Below, piece by piece: positions 17,418-26,846 of a stretch of DNA of 43,756 nt. The DNA comes from SZAS-3 sp964386785 (lineage in GTDB: Bacteria > Chlamydiota > Chlamydiia > Chlamydiales > JAAKFR01): the NCBI GenBank assembly GCA_964386785.1, contig CAYLUD010000004.1, positions 1-43,756 on the forward strand, in the 5' to 3' direction. The position numbers and the translations under genes were made by a program. Under the pieces are notes generated by a model. It made no database searches. It was not told where the DNA came from and was given only the letters and a program-made list of their open reading frames with translations. The stretch's first letter is position 1, and every line of letters starts with the position of its first letter.

Positions 17418-19054
17418 TGCTTCATATGGCAAATGGTTACATTTTGAATAAAAATGATACAAATCCCTATACTTTTCCTGTAAATCGTTGCACCTTACAA
17501 AAGAAAGATTTGTCTCAGGCGCCGATGGTGTTGGTCTCCTCTTTTGTAGGGGCTCAGTTAGCGAAATTTGGGGATTTCTGTCTAAGTGGGGTGGATCTCT
17601 GTATTGCGACTCTGATCCGAAGCTCTCGTCCTCTATTATCCAAGGAGCAACGCACCGCATGGGAGATGGAGATCCCCACAGAAAAAGCTCCTAGTGCTCG
17701 ACTCGATTTACTCCAGCGGATCTTACGTGCTACTGCTGCAGTATTAGCTCTGGTTCCTTGTGCTTGCATAGCGGTAGTATTGGGGATTCCATGCCGATTA
17801 CTCTCACAACCGTTACAAGAAGATATGGTCTATCTGTCTCCACAAAGTACACTAGCCCAATCTACCCATCCTGAAAGCATTACAGTCATGACCCAGAACA
17901 TGGCACTCTCTCAATTTGAAATCATGAATGCTATGAATGAGGTACCTAGCACAGTGTGCAGAAGAGAGGCTTGGTTACAGTATTTTCAATCACTTGAGCA
18001 TAAGCCGGAAATCCTCTGTTTGCAAGAGCTCTTCGATCCATCCAGTGCCCACATATTGGGTCAAGCTTTGCAACAACAGGGTTACTATGTCGTCTATGCA
18101 GGGAAGACTGCTGCCTCTGGCTTTGGCCTATCTAGTGGGCTATTCACAGCTTCTAAATTTCCTATCGAATCAGCCCGGTTTGAAAATTTTGCACATCGCA
18201 TGGGGGCATGCCGACGAGCAAATAAGGGCATTTTAGGAGTAACTGTACGCTTAAGAGAAGGAAATAAGGGGTGCCTGGGAATCTTGAATACTCATCTACA
18301 AGCTGGATTAGGACGTGGGGCCGGTACAGGCGCGAGAAGAAAAGCCTTCGACAACTGGGTAAATCATTCCCAAGATGATCAGATTACAGCGTTCCGAAAG
18401 GATTTTCTATCCACTCATATCGAGGGACAGACAGCAGCTACTGGCCAGCAATTCGATTCTTTGCTCGTTGGTGATTTCAACCGAGGATATATAAAAGAAA
18501 ATCAACATGGAGCATTAATTAAAGATCCGGATTATCCTCTTCTGCAGCACCTGATGGATAAAGGAAATTGGACGCATCTAGGGCACCATGAAGCAGATTG
18601 CGAGCCGGCCAATCAGAATGCCGTACCCCAAGGTAGCTGCTTCGATCGACAGTCCTTAGGCTTTCTCTTCCCTATGAACATAGCTCCTAAGCTTCACGCA
18701 AAAAAATTAGATTTTATTCTCTACCATACAGAGGATCCAACAAACAGTCTCATTCCTCATGAGGTGAACAGAAAAGAAGAGAGCCGGCCACCTATTGGTA
18801 CACACAAAGGACGTAGATATGTGACATCAGATCATGCTGCCATTATATCGACGTGTACTCTACGACAACGCTTATCCGTAACCTCTCCATATGATAACTT
18901 AGTCAAAAATTCTCAATGGCACCAGTCCCTGGATGATGCCGCCTTAGATACAAAGCAGCCTCAGGAAAGCGGTTGGTATGCAAACCCTCATATCATCGAT
19001 TGTATACTGCGCAACACACTGCGGTTCACCCCACCACCGGAAGGATCTTCTTGA
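17408..19054 (+). CDS. membrane-anchored endonuclease/exonuclease/phosphatase-fold protein, neutral sphingomyelinase-like
   Basis: This 548-residue protein has a C-terminal EEP-superfamily domain (about 157-485) with all catalytic landmarks: QNM (N164), LQELFD (E207), NTHLQAG (H296), GDFN (D356, N358), KLDFILYH (434-441) and SDHAAI (D475, H476). This set and the spacing fit neutral sphingomyelinases and related phosphodiesterases better than DNA exonucleases. The N-terminal part has a hydrophobic segment at about 105-132 ending GIPCRLL, so it is probably membrane anchored, with the catalytic domain on one side. Inferred activity is Mg2+-dependent hydrolysis of a phosphodiester such as host sphingomyelin; this is not proven by sequence. 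It sits between npt1 and lepA, which are adjacent in C. trachomatis, so it is an insertion relative to that order. The start at 17408 lies in an inverted repeat, and 17426 is an alternative. No clear ribosome binding site precedes either. Confidence 0.85.
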   Translation: MLKLLHMANGYILNKNDTNPYTFPVNRCTLQKKDLSQAPMVLVSSFVGAQLAKFGDFCLSGVDLCIATLIRSSRPLLSKEQRTAWEMEIPTEKAPSARLDLLQRILRATAAVLALVPCACIAVVLGIPCRLLSQPLQEDMVYLSPQSTLAQSTHPESITVMTQNMALSQFEIMNAMNEVPSTVCRREAWLQYFQSLEHKPEILCLQELFDPSSAHILGQALQQQGYYVVYAGKTAASGFGLSSGLFTASKFPIESARFENFAHRMGACRRANKGILGVTVRLREGNKGCLGILNTHLQAGLGRGAGTGARRKAFDNWVNHSQDDQITAFRKDFLSTHIEGQTAATGQQFDSLLVGDFNRGYIKENQHGALIKDPDYPLLQHLMDKGNWTHLGHHEADCEPANQNAVPQGSCFDRQSLGFLFPMNIAPKLHAKKLDFILYHTEDPTNSLIPHEVNRKEESRPPIGTHKGRRYVTSDHAAIISTCTLRQRLSVTSPYDNLVKNSQWHQSLDDAALDTKQPQESGWYANPHIIDCILRNTLRFTPPPEGSS

Positions 19055-19138
19055 CCACCCGCAAATCCCAAAACAGATAGTCTCACCCACCCATTGGGTC
19101 CATTATACTTACAAAATACTACATGATGGTTATGAAGG

Positions 19139-20953
19139 CTATTCGTCGCTTACCTTTAAGACGGCCATGAAAGCACTTTGAGGAATGGTGACCTTACCGA
19201 TCTCCTTCATTTTCTTCTTCCCCTTCTTCTGCTTTTCCCAAAGCTTTCTCTTTCTAGTAATATCCCCCCCGTAGCACTTGGCTGTGACGTTCTTGGTCAA
19301 TGCTCGAATCGTCTCTCTTGCAATTACTTTACCACCAATAGCTGCCTGGATGGGCACCTTAAAGAGTTGTTGGGGAATCACCTCTACCAGCTTTTTACAA
19401 ATAGCCCTCCCACGCCCCTCTGCTTTAGTACGATGTACTAGGCAAGAAAAGGCATCGACAGGTTCTTCATTAACTCGTATTTCCAGTTTGACAATATCGC
19501 CCTTCTCATAATGAGAGAACTCGTAATCGAAGGAACCGTACCCTTTTGTAATGGATTTTAATCGATCATTGAAATCGACCAGAATCTCATTTAATGGCAA
19601 CGAATAGGTCAGTACTAATCGATGCGCATCGAGTGTTTCTGTTTTCAGACAAACCCCTCGTTTTTCCATACCTAGATTCATGACCGCGCCGACGTACTCC
19701 GAAGGAAGTAGCACTTGAGCCTTAACCCATGGTTCTTCTACATGAGAGATCGTAGCGGGATCTGGGTAATAGGCAGGATTATCAATGTCCACCACTTTCC
19801 GGTCTTGGAGATGAATCTTATACACCACACTCGGTGATGTAGTAATGATATCGACGTCAAACTCTCGCATGATGCGTTCAAAGACAATTTCTAGATGTAA
19901 AAGACCTAAAAAGCCGCAGCGAAATCCAAAGCCAAGCGCTGTGCTACTTTCCTGTTCTACATACAAAGCGGTATCATTGAGCTGTAATTTGACAATTGCA
20001 TCGCGTAGGGCCTCAAAATCGGTAGCATCGACAGGATAAATGCCTGCAAAGACCACGGGTTGAATTTCTTTAAACCCAGGAAGTGGGGCTAGGGCTGGCT
20101 GTTTGGCATGAGTGACCGTATCACCGACTTTCACATCTCGTACATTACGAATATTCGCTACTACATACCCTACCTCTCCTACATCTAGGGAAGAGGCAGC
20201 TGTTGCGTGGGGACGGAAAATACCTACCTCTTGGACTTCATAGCGCTTACCTGTTGCCATGAGAAGAATCTCATCCCCTGCTCGTAGGATACCACTCATG
20301 ATGCGTACGTAGATCATCACTCCCCGATAGGCGTCGTAATGGGAATCAAACACAAGAGCTCGAAGACGGGTATCATCTGGGGGAGCAGGTGGAGGTACGC
20401 GATGGACAATCGTCTCTAAAATTTCTTGAATTCCGATCCCTGTTTTTGCTGAGCACAGAGGAGCTTGGGAAGCATCCAACCCTATGAATTCTTCAATTTG
20501 CCGTTTGACCTCTGGGATATTAGCTGCAGGCAGGTCAATTTTATTAATCACTGGAAGCACTTCAACATGGCGCTCGAGGGCTAAGTAGACGTTTGCCATG
20601 CTCTGTGCTTGAACTCCTTGTACAGCATCTACAACTAAAAGAGCCCCCTCACAGGCAGACAGAGAACGGGAAACTTCATAGGTGAAATCTACATGCCCTG
20701 GTGTATCAATGAGATTAAAACAATATTCTATACCATCTTGAGCACGGTAGACCATCGTAACGGGATGGGCTTTGATCGTAATACCCCGCTCACGCTCAAG
20801 ATCCATGGCATCTAAGACCTGTTCTTGCATTTCTCTCTGCTGGATCGTGCCTGTTTTTTCTAACAAACGATCTGCGAGAGTGGACTTCCCATGGTCAATA
20901 TGGGCAATGATCGAAAAATTACGAATACGGAGACGTTGCTCATCTGGAGTCAT
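19139..20953 (-). CDS. lepA: elongation factor 4 (LepA), translational GTPase
   Basis: This 604-residue ribosome-associated GTPase acts on stalled or mispositioned ribosomes (back-translocation and initiation effects have been proposed). G-domain motifs are AHIDHGKST (about 17-25), RERGITIKA (switch), DTPGHVDF and NKIDLP. The LepA-specific C-terminal region with GYGSFDYE and a basic tail ending before QSAFMAVLKV is present. The length is normal. The start has AGGTGA about 5 nt upstream. It converges with the sphingomyelinase-like gene across an 84-nt gap and lies 49 nt downstream of gnd on the same strand, so cotranscription with gnd is likely. Confidence 0.98.
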   Translation of the reverse strand: MTPDEQRLRIRNFSIIAHIDHGKSTLADRLLEKTGTIQQREMQEQVLDAMDLERERGITIKAHPVTMVYRAQDGIEYCFNLIDTPGHVDFTYEVSRSLSACEGALLVVDAVQGVQAQSMANVYLALERHVEVLPVINKIDLPAANIPEVKRQIEEFIGLDASQAPLCSAKTGIGIQEILETIVHRVPPPAPPDDTRLRALVFDSHYDAYRGVMIYVRIMSGILRAGDEILLMATGKRYEVQEVGIFRPHATAASSLDVGEVGYVVANIRNVRDVKVGDTVTHAKQPALAPLPGFKEIQPVVFAGIYPVDATDFEALRDAIVKLQLNDTALYVEQESSTALGFGFRCGFLGLLHLEIVFERIMREFDVDIITTSPSVVYKIHLQDRKVVDIDNPAYYPDPATISHVEEPWVKAQVLLPSEYVGAVMNLGMEKRGVCLKTETLDAHRLVLTYSLPLNEILVDFNDRLKSITKGYGSFDYEFSHYEKGDIVKLEIRVNEEPVDAFSCLVHRTKAEGRGRAICKKLVEVIPQQLFKVPIQAAIGGKVIARETIRALTKNVTAKCYGGDITRKRKLWEKQKKGKKKMKEIGKVTIPQSAFMAVLKVSDE

Positions 20954-21002
20954 AGCGTCACCTAGGATAGCAAGCTCTCCGCATTCTGTATAGCAAAACC
21001 CA

Positions 21003-22451
21003 TTAGACAGAATACGAGGAGGAGCTCACAGTACCACCTGTTCCCGTCCAATTCGTATGAAAGAACGAGCCTCGAGGCTGGTCCACTCTTTCATAGGTAT
21101 GGGCTCCGAAATAATCCCGCAATGCTTGGATGAGGTTTGCAGGTAATAGATTGGATCGGTATCCGTCAAAAAATGAGAGAGCTGTGCTAAAGCAAGGAAT
21201 CGGCACACCCTGTAGGGAAGCTTCTGCAACGACTCGACGCCAGCCTGCTTCACTTTTGACAATTTCACCATGGAAGAAAGGATCCAATAGAAGGTTAGGT
21301 AGTTGGGCATTTCGGTCGAATGCCTCCTTAATTTTACCTAAGAAAATACTACGAATGATGCACCCCCCCCTCCACATTAAGGCGATGGCTCCATAATTCA
21401 GATTCCATTGATTACTCTTTGAGGCCTCTGTCATCAGCATATATCCTTGCGTATAGCTAATGATTTTTGAAGCATAGAGAGCATGAAAAATATCTTCGAT
21501 AAAGGCTTTACGATCTCCTGCAAAATGACGTTTTGGGTCCTGAAAGAGGCGACTAGCCGCTATTCTCTGGTTTTTCAAAGCGGAAAGGCATCGAGCAAAG
21601 ACTGCCTCACCGATGAGAGTTACTGGCACACCAGTATCCAACGCACTCATAGCAGTCCACTTACCTGTTCCTTTTTGTCCCGCAACATCCAAAATTTTAC
21701 TAAGAAGTGGGGAGCCATCTTGATCTTTTGTCTTAAAAATATGGCTTGCGATCTCGATCAGATAGCTATCTAATTCCCGCTGGTTCCAAGAGGAAAAGAT
21801 CTCTCCAATTTCATCATAAGATAACCCCAATACCTGCTGCATGAGCCAGAACGCCTCACAGATCAGCTGGATGTCCCCATATTCAATCCCGTTATGGACC
21901 ATCTTCACATAGTGACCGGCCCCTCCTTCTCCGACCCAATCACAGCAGGGTACCTGACCATCTACTTTTGCTGATATATCTTGGAAAATTTTTTTAACAT
22001 GTGGCCAAGCTTTGGAATCTCCACCTGGCATGATGGAGGGGCCATGACGAGCTCCTTCCTCGCCACCAGAAATGCCGACTCCAAGAAATGCAATTCCTTT
22101 TTTGGCTAAATATGCACAACGACGATTGGTATCTGGAAAATGACTATTTCCCCCATCAATGATGATGTCACCGGGCTCTAATAGAGGGTATAGCTGCTCA
22201 ATAAAATCATCTACAGGCTCCCCTGCTTTGACCATCAACATAATACGACGAGGTCTTTTCAAAGCCGACACGAACTCCTGTACTGTATGACATCCCATGA
22301 CCTGAGATCCTTTAGCTGATCCCTGGAGAAAGGCATCCACCTTATTGACAGATCGGTTGAATACAGCGACTCGGTACCCATGATCATTCATATTCATTAC
22401 TAAATTTTGTCCCATGACGGCCAGGCCGATCAATCCAATATCTGCTTGCAT
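21003..22451 (-). CDS. gnd: 6-phosphogluconate dehydrogenase, decarboxylating
   Basis: This 482-residue enzyme of the oxidative pentose phosphate pathway converts 6-phosphogluconate and NADP+ to ribulose 5-phosphate, CO2 and NADPH in the cytoplasm. The N-terminal dinucleotide fold is GLAVMGQNLVMNM. The substrate and catalytic motifs GISGGEEGARHGPSIMPGG and KMVHNGIEYGDIQL are present, as is the C-terminal AHTYER. I placed the start at 22451 because agaggag lies about 6 nt upstream and the protein then begins MQADIGLIG; the longer frame to 22475 would translate that ribosome binding site. The length matches the chlamydial enzyme. Confidence 0.97.
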   Translation of the reverse strand: MQADIGLIGLAVMGQNLVMNMNDHGYRVAVFNRSVNKVDAFLQGSAKGSQVMGCHTVQEFVSALKRPRRIMLMVKAGEPVDDFIEQLYPLLEPGDIIIDGGNSHFPDTNRRCAYLAKKGIAFLGVGISGGEEGARHGPSIMPGGDSKAWPHVKKIFQDISAKVDGQVPCCDWVGEGGAGHYVKMVHNGIEYGDIQLICEAFWLMQQVLGLSYDEIGEIFSSWNQRELDSYLIEIASHIFKTKDQDGSPLLSKILDVAGQKGTGKWTAMSALDTGVPVTLIGEAVFARCLSALKNQRIAASRLFQDPKRHFAGDRKAFIEDIFHALYASKIISYTQGYMLMTEASKSNQWNLNYGAIALMWRGGCIIRSIFLGKIKEAFDRNAQLPNLLLDPFFHGEIVKSEAGWRRVVAEASLQGVPIPCFSTALSFFDGYRSNLLPANLIQALRDYFGAHTYERVDQPRGSFFHTNWTGTGGTVSSSSYSV

Positions 22452-22560
22452 AGAATTCTCCTCTCTCACTTCCAATATTTCACTATCATCTGATTAAAGC
22501 AATAGTAGGTCGAGCTGCATGACAAGAAAGAAAATGATAGCCTTTCTGCCATGATCTTAC

Positions 22561-22566
22561 TATGAT
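22561..22566 (+). promoter_or_regulatory. putative -10 box of the tRNA-Arg gene
   Basis: TATGAT lies 10 nt before the first tRNA base, a usual distance for direct transcription start at a tRNA gene. No convincing -35 box was found at 16-18 nt (tgatag is 20 nt away). Confidence 0.35.
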
Positions 22567-22576
22567 CTTGCTTTTC

Positions 22577-22650
22577 GTTCTCGTAGCTCAGGTGGATAGA
22601 GCGGTCGCCTCCTAAGCGACAGGTCGCGCGTTCAACTCGCGCCGAGGACA
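22577..22650 (+). tRNA. tRNA-Arg (anticodon CCT)
   Basis: The cloverleaf can be folded by eye. Acceptor strands are GTTCTCG (22577-22583) and CGAGGAC (22643-22649) with one G-T pair and discriminator A. The D arm contains AGCTCAGGTGGATAGAGC. The anticodon stem GTCGC/GCGAC encloses loop CTCCTAA with anticodon CCT. The T arm GCGCG-TTCAACT-CGCGC is complete. CCA is not fully encoded after the discriminator. It reads AGG codons. Its 3' half overlaps antisense with the 3' end of amiA by 39 nt. Confidence 0.96.
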
Positions 22651-23370
22651 GTTTTTTTGGGCGCGCCAATACTGATCAATTCCTCGAGCAATACTATCGC
22701 TGAGTCTTTTTAGGTAGGCGGGATCTCGTAATTTTTGTCGCTCTGCCCGATTCGAAAGAAAGCCCCCTTCGATGAGAATAGCAGGCATATGGGTCTCACG
22801 AAGAACAGCAAAATTCGCTACCTTAACTCCTCGAGAACGAGCTTGGGTCTCATTCGTGATACTGGTCAATACGGTTTGTGCTAACCGACGGGACTGCACA
22901 ATTCTTTCTCGTTCAGGCTTTTGTTCTTCCTTATAAACAAAGACCTCGACCCCATTGGCTTCTTCGCTCTGCGCATAATTGTAGTGCAGGCTAATAAAGA
23001 GATCCACTCCTTGTTGGTTGGCGATTTCTGCGCGATGAGAGAGGGTCAGATATTGGTCTCTATGGCGGGTAAGTAAGACTTCATACCCTAACTGATGGAG
23101 GGTTTGTTGCACCAGGCATCCGGTGGATAGAGTGAAAATTTTTTCCTCATATCCATCGCGAGTCGACGCGCAACCGGAATCTTTGCCTCCATGACCTGGA
23201 TCCAGCATAATACGAGCTAATCTATGCGGTTTAGGACGTGGGGGTTCTACCTCTATGTACATCTCCGGCATATCTCTAGATGGAGAGCGGACTCCGCACC
23301 CTTGTAAGCACAACAGTACGATCCAAAGGCTGACAATGATTCCTATAGAACTAATCTTCCAATGATTCAT
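22612..23370 (-). CDS. amiA: N-acetylmuramoyl-L-alanine amidase (AmiA family)
   Basis: This 252-residue Amidase_3 enzyme cleaves the amide bond between muramic acid and the peptide stem of peptidoglycan. Zinc and catalytic motifs are DPGHGGKDSG (about 57-66), SLHYN and EGGFLSN. The N-terminus has a hydrophobic signal ending LCLQGCG (Cys about residue 26), suggesting a lipoprotein on the periplasmic face. In chlamydiae AmiA acts on septal peptidoglycan during division. It is the last gene of the rsmH-ftsL-ftsI-murE-amiA cluster. The final 13 or so codons are antisense to tRNA-Arg, so the end (NCPRRELNARPVA) is dictated by tRNA sequence and is probably a nonconserved extension. Confidence 0.93.
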   Translation of the reverse strand: MNHWKISSIGIIVSLWIVLLCLQGCGVRSPSRDMPEMYIEVEPPRPKPHRLARIMLDPGHGGKDSGCASTRDGYEEKIFTLSTGCLVQQTLHQLGYEVLLTRHRDQYLTLSHRAEIANQQGVDLFISLHYNYAQSEEANGVEVFVYKEEQKPERERIVQSRRLAQTVLTSITNETQARSRGVKVANFAVLRETHMPAILIEGGFLSNRAERQKLRDPAYLKRLSDSIARGIDQYWRAQKNCPRRELNARPVA

Positions 23371-23398
23371 AGAGGTGTCTTGTGCCCATGCTTTTCTT

Positions 23399-24871
23399 TT
23401 AAATCAACTCTAAATGAGGAGTTCCAAGGATTTCCTCAATGCATTCTTCCACAACAGAACCATCTTCAAATGGCAGGGTAACATTTCCGATCGTTTGAGA
23501 AGATTCATGCCCCTTACCTGCAATAAGTACCGCGTCGCCAGGTGCGGCTCTTTCTAGGGACTGTAAGATGGCTTGTCGTCGATCTACAATCACCTCATAC
23601 TGTGTCGAGGTGAACCCCTCAGCAATCTGGTTACAGATATCGATAGGATCTTCATTGCGTGGATTATCTGATGTTAGGTAGGCAAAATCAGCATATTGAT
23701 CCACCACAGCCCCCATTTTTGATCGTTTGGTAGGATCACGTCCTCCTCCCGCTCCAAAAACAACGAGCAGACGACCCCGTACTGTTTCTCGTAGCGTGCT
23801 GCAAACTTGAGCTAATGCATCCGGTGTATGAGCAAAATCGATATAGACATGGACTCCCCTGGGATCATGGATTTTCTGCAGTCTGCCTGGGACTCCGGAA
23901 AAGGAAGAGCACAAAGAGGCCAACATAGGCAAAGAACCTCCAAGAGCGTGACAGCAAGTGATGGCAGCCAAAGCATTCAACACATTGAATCTTCCTGGCA
24001 AGGGAATCGTGCACGGGATTTCTTTGTCTTCAATGTGCAATTGACATTCTACACGATTGGCATGAAAGACCAGAGATTGAGCTCGAAGAGTTGCTGAAGG
24101 CAACCACCCATATGTTAAGCATGTAGCTCGACATCCTGTTTGCATCAACTCACTGTAGGGAGAGTCATCATTAAAAATTGCGAAAGCAGATTCAGATAGA
24201 TTCGTAAACAATTTTTTCTTAGCCTCTGCATAACGGTCCATCGTGCCATGGTAATCTAAGTGGTCCTGGGTCAGATTGGTAAATACAGCAGCTGAAAATG
24301 GAATTCCTGCAACGCGCTGCTGATCTAAGGAATGGGATGAGACTTCCATCACGACCCAATCACACCCTGCACTTTCCATTTCAAAAAACAAGCGATGTAG
24401 CGTAATTACATCTGGCGTAGTGAGCGTGGCTCGGCGTTCTACAGTACCAATTCTATAGCAAATCGTACCGATGAGACCTACCTTATAACCCATACCTTCA
24501 AGAAGATGTTGCAATAGAAAACTGACTGTGGTTTTTCCATTTGTGCCTGTGACTCCGATATACTTCAGGCGAGGTGATGGATACAAGGTTGCGGCCAGTG
24601 CTGGCAACACTTGTTTCAGGTCCTTACAGCACAGTTGGGGGATCCCGGAAAAAACACATAACTGTTCTTCTGGAGTGAGAATCGCTGCAGCACCAGCAGC
24701 AAGGGCTTCATCGATATGCTGCATACCTTCGGCTGTGGTTCCTAAGGTAGAAATAAACAAATTACCTGGCGCTACTGATTTGGAGTGCATGGATAGCCCA
24801 TTGATCCACACCTCTCTTGGTTTCGATACCCATTGAATGGGTAGCGAAGCGATCAATTGCTTGATCGACAT
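23399..24871 (-). CDS. murE: UDP-MurNAc-tripeptide synthetase (meso-DAP adding), MurE
   Basis: This 490-residue cytoplasmic Mur ligase adds meso-diaminopimelate to UDP-MurNAc-L-Ala-D-Glu using ATP. The P-loop is GVTGTNGKTT (about 106-115), and the DNPR motif (402-405, in SDNPRNEDP) marks selectivity for meso-DAP over lysine. I moved the start to ATG 24871, one base after the ftsI stop, because homology begins at MSIKQLIASL. The longest frame would add 44 unrelated residues read inside ftsI. The length agrees with chlamydial MurE. The tight spacing suggests coupled translation with ftsI. Confidence 0.96.
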   Translation of the reverse strand: MSIKQLIASLPIQWVSKPREVWINGLSMHSKSVAPGNLFISTLGTTAEGMQHIDEALAAGAAAILTPEEQLCVFSGIPQLCCKDLKQVLPALAATLYPSPRLKYIGVTGTNGKTTVSFLLQHLLEGMGYKVGLIGTICYRIGTVERRATLTTPDVITLHRLFFEMESAGCDWVVMEVSSHSLDQQRVAGIPFSAAVFTNLTQDHLDYHGTMDRYAEAKKKLFTNLSESAFAIFNDDSPYSELMQTGCRATCLTYGWLPSATLRAQSLVFHANRVECQLHIEDKEIPCTIPLPGRFNVLNALAAITCCHALGGSLPMLASLCSSFSGVPGRLQKIHDPRGVHVYIDFAHTPDALAQVCSTLRETVRGRLLVVFGAGGGRDPTKRSKMGAVVDQYADFAYLTSDNPRNEDPIDICNQIAEGFTSTQYEVIVDRRQAILQSLERAAPGDAVLIAGKGHESSQTIGNVTLPFEDGSVVEECIEEILGTPHLELI

Positions 24872-24872
24872 C

Positions 24873-26846
24873 TTATGACCGACGATTCCACTCATGATAT
24901 AACTCTTGTAATTGTGTTGCTTCTTTCTTCCAGTCTGCCTGTTGTCGTTCTGCAGGAGTCGTACGATTCGGCCATCCATACGGATCATCAGGTGGCACCC
25001 CAAGTACAGCCAGGGATCGCGACATGATTCGAGAAAATACGGGGGCTGCGCAGTACCCTCCTAGATACGCCTTTCGTCCATTTTCCTTCAATACAGGAGC
25101 CGGCTCATCCATCGTAACAAGACCAATTAATACAGATTCATTGCGTGGATTTGCTGGTACAATACCAATAAAAGAGGATAAATGAACCTTTTTTGCATAT
25201 TGTCCGCCAATTAATTTTTCTGCTGACCCCGTTTTTCCCGCTTCTGTATACCCTGGGACCGCAGCTCGAAATCCAGACCCCCCCATTTGTGTGGTATATT
25301 TCATAGCCCGTAGGATACGCTCCGCATCATCTGGATGCAAATGTTGAGGGAAAGGCCCAACGAATCCATCCCATAAGGTTTCTCCATCGCGCACGATTTT
25401 CTTTACTAGAGTCGGTTGCACCCAGATTCCCCCGTTAGCAAATAGGGCATAGGCGCGCACCATCTGTAATCCTGTTGCCAATAAGTTGTAGCCCATAGAT
25501 AGGGAGTAAGGCGTAGGGAGACTCCATTCTGGTGCTCCATTTGGGTGATAGCGGTGTCTTGCGGGAACACACCCTATTGCTTCGGCGGGAAGCTGGATAC
25601 CTACTTTCTGTTCAAAACCAAAACGATGCATTAATTGTTCTCGATACCAATCGGAACCTAGTTCTTGCACAACAGAGTCTGCCAGTTGTGCCACATAAAT
25701 GTTCGAAGATTTTTGCACCGCCATGTCCATATTAAGCGCTTGATGTGATTGGAGATCCCTGAGTGGTTTAGATGCACGACCTGGGAAGACTGTGCGCGTT
25801 ACCTTCATTTTTGCATCAGGATCAAAGAGAGGGGGGTGCCCTTGCGAAGCGAGCTCACGGTTAGCTGTCAATCCGATTGCGAGTGTAATTGGTTTCATGA
25901 TAGAACCGATTTCAAACGCATCGGTAATCGCGTGGATTTTGGTCGCCTCCTTCAATTCAGGCTGATTAAAATAATCCCGATAGGATGCAGGATGAAAACT
26001 GGGATATTGGGCTAAGGCAACGACATGCCCTGTATGCGCTTCCATAATCACGACCCACCCACCTTTTGCTTCGGCATTACGCACTCCTTGTGCTAATTCT
26101 TCCTCAGCAATAGCTTGAATGAGTGGGTTGATTGTAAGATAGATGTCAGCACCATCCTGAGGTGACTGTATTAAATTATCTGCATCCAGCTGGTTGCGCG
26201 GAGATCGAAGGAATTTTCTTTTACCCACCTGTCCCTTTAATAGGTCATGGAAATAGGATTCTAACCCACCAGTAGGCACAGCTTGATCTGTTTGCTCATC
26301 TTTCAATTCTTGAATGGTGTGCAATACAGCCCCAAGAAGGGGTCCGTGTGGATAACTTCTCTGATAATCAGGCACAAAATAGAGGGCATTCGATGGAAGG
26401 CGATGGTGTCGAGCAAATGGCTTCCACCATGTGAGAATTTCTTGTTTTTGATGATGATCTAACCAACGTTTCAAACATCGAGAGCGAGAGGATTTCTCAA
26501 ATTCAGCAGCTTGCTCTTCTTCTAATGAAATAAATCCTTGCAAAGCAGCAAATACATCTGGAACCGTTTGTTTTGAGAAGGATTGTGGATCAATGTATAG
26601 ATGGTATTTTGGCACATCTAATACTAGAGGCTGTGCCTGTCGAGGAGAACCTGGCAAACGACTTAAATCGCCATAAAAACTACCTCGACGGAAGGGTTCC
26701 TTGACCAGAGTTTCGTGTTGAGATGCAGCCTTTTGTTTCCAAAGGTCGTGCTGCACAATTTGCACAAAAAAATAACGAGCTGCGAGCAAGGAAAAGAGCG
26801 CGATCAATCCCCCTCCTACACACAGTAATCTCCATTTTTTCTTCAT
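24873..26846 (-). CDS. ftsI: penicillin-binding protein 3 / FtsI-type transpeptidase
   Basis: This 657-residue class B penicillin-binding protein cross-links peptidoglycan at the division site. It has an N-terminal membrane anchor (about 6-24), a non-catalytic dimerisation region, and a transpeptidase domain with SIMK (S315 nucleophile, K318), SSN (380-382) and KTG (538-540). I chose ATG 26846 because it forms an ATGA overlap with the ftsL stop and gives a basic start MKKKWRLL before the anchor; the longer frame adds 22 residues read inside ftsL. In chlamydiae, which generally lack FtsZ, this protein is part of the transient septal peptidoglycan machinery. Confidence 0.96.
   Translation of the reverse strand: MKKKWRLLCVGGGLIALFSLLAARYFFVQIVQHDLWKQKAASQHETLVKEPFRRGSFYGDLSRLPGSPRQAQPLVLDVPKYHLYIDPQSFSKQTVPDVFAALQGFISLEEEQAAEFEKSSRSRCLKRWLDHHQKQEILTWWKPFARHHRLPSNALYFVPDYQRSYPHGPLLGAVLHTIQELKDEQTDQAVPTGGLESYFHDLLKGQVGKRKFLRSPRNQLDADNLIQSPQDGADIYLTINPLIQAIAEEELAQGVRNAEAKGGWVVIMEAHTGHVVALAQYPSFHPASYRDYFNQPELKEATKIHAITDAFEIGSIMKPITLAIGLTANRELASQGHPPLFDPDAKMKVTRTVFPGRASKPLRDLQSHQALNMDMAVQKSSNIYVAQLADSVVQELGSDWYREQLMHRFGFEQKVGIQLPAEAIGCVPARHRYHPNGAPEWSLPTPYSLSMGYNLLATGLQMVRAYALFANGGIWVQPTLVKKIVRDGETLWDGFVGPFPQHLHPDDAERILRAMKYTTQMGGSGFRAAVPGYTEAGKTGSAEKLIGGQYAKKVHLSSFIGIVPANPRNESVLIGLVTMDEPAPVLKENGRKAYLGGYCAAPVFSRIMSRSLAVLGVPPDDPYGWPNRTTPAERQQADWKKEATQLQELYHEWNRRS

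Noticed and set aside
22452..22475. The eight extra N-terminal codons of gnd
   Set aside because: They include the ribosome binding site agaggag of the internal ATG, and homology starts at that ATG.
24872..25003. A 44-codon N-terminal extension of murE
   Set aside because: It is read inside the end of ftsI and has no resemblance to MurE proteins, while the ATG at 24871 fits both length and homology.
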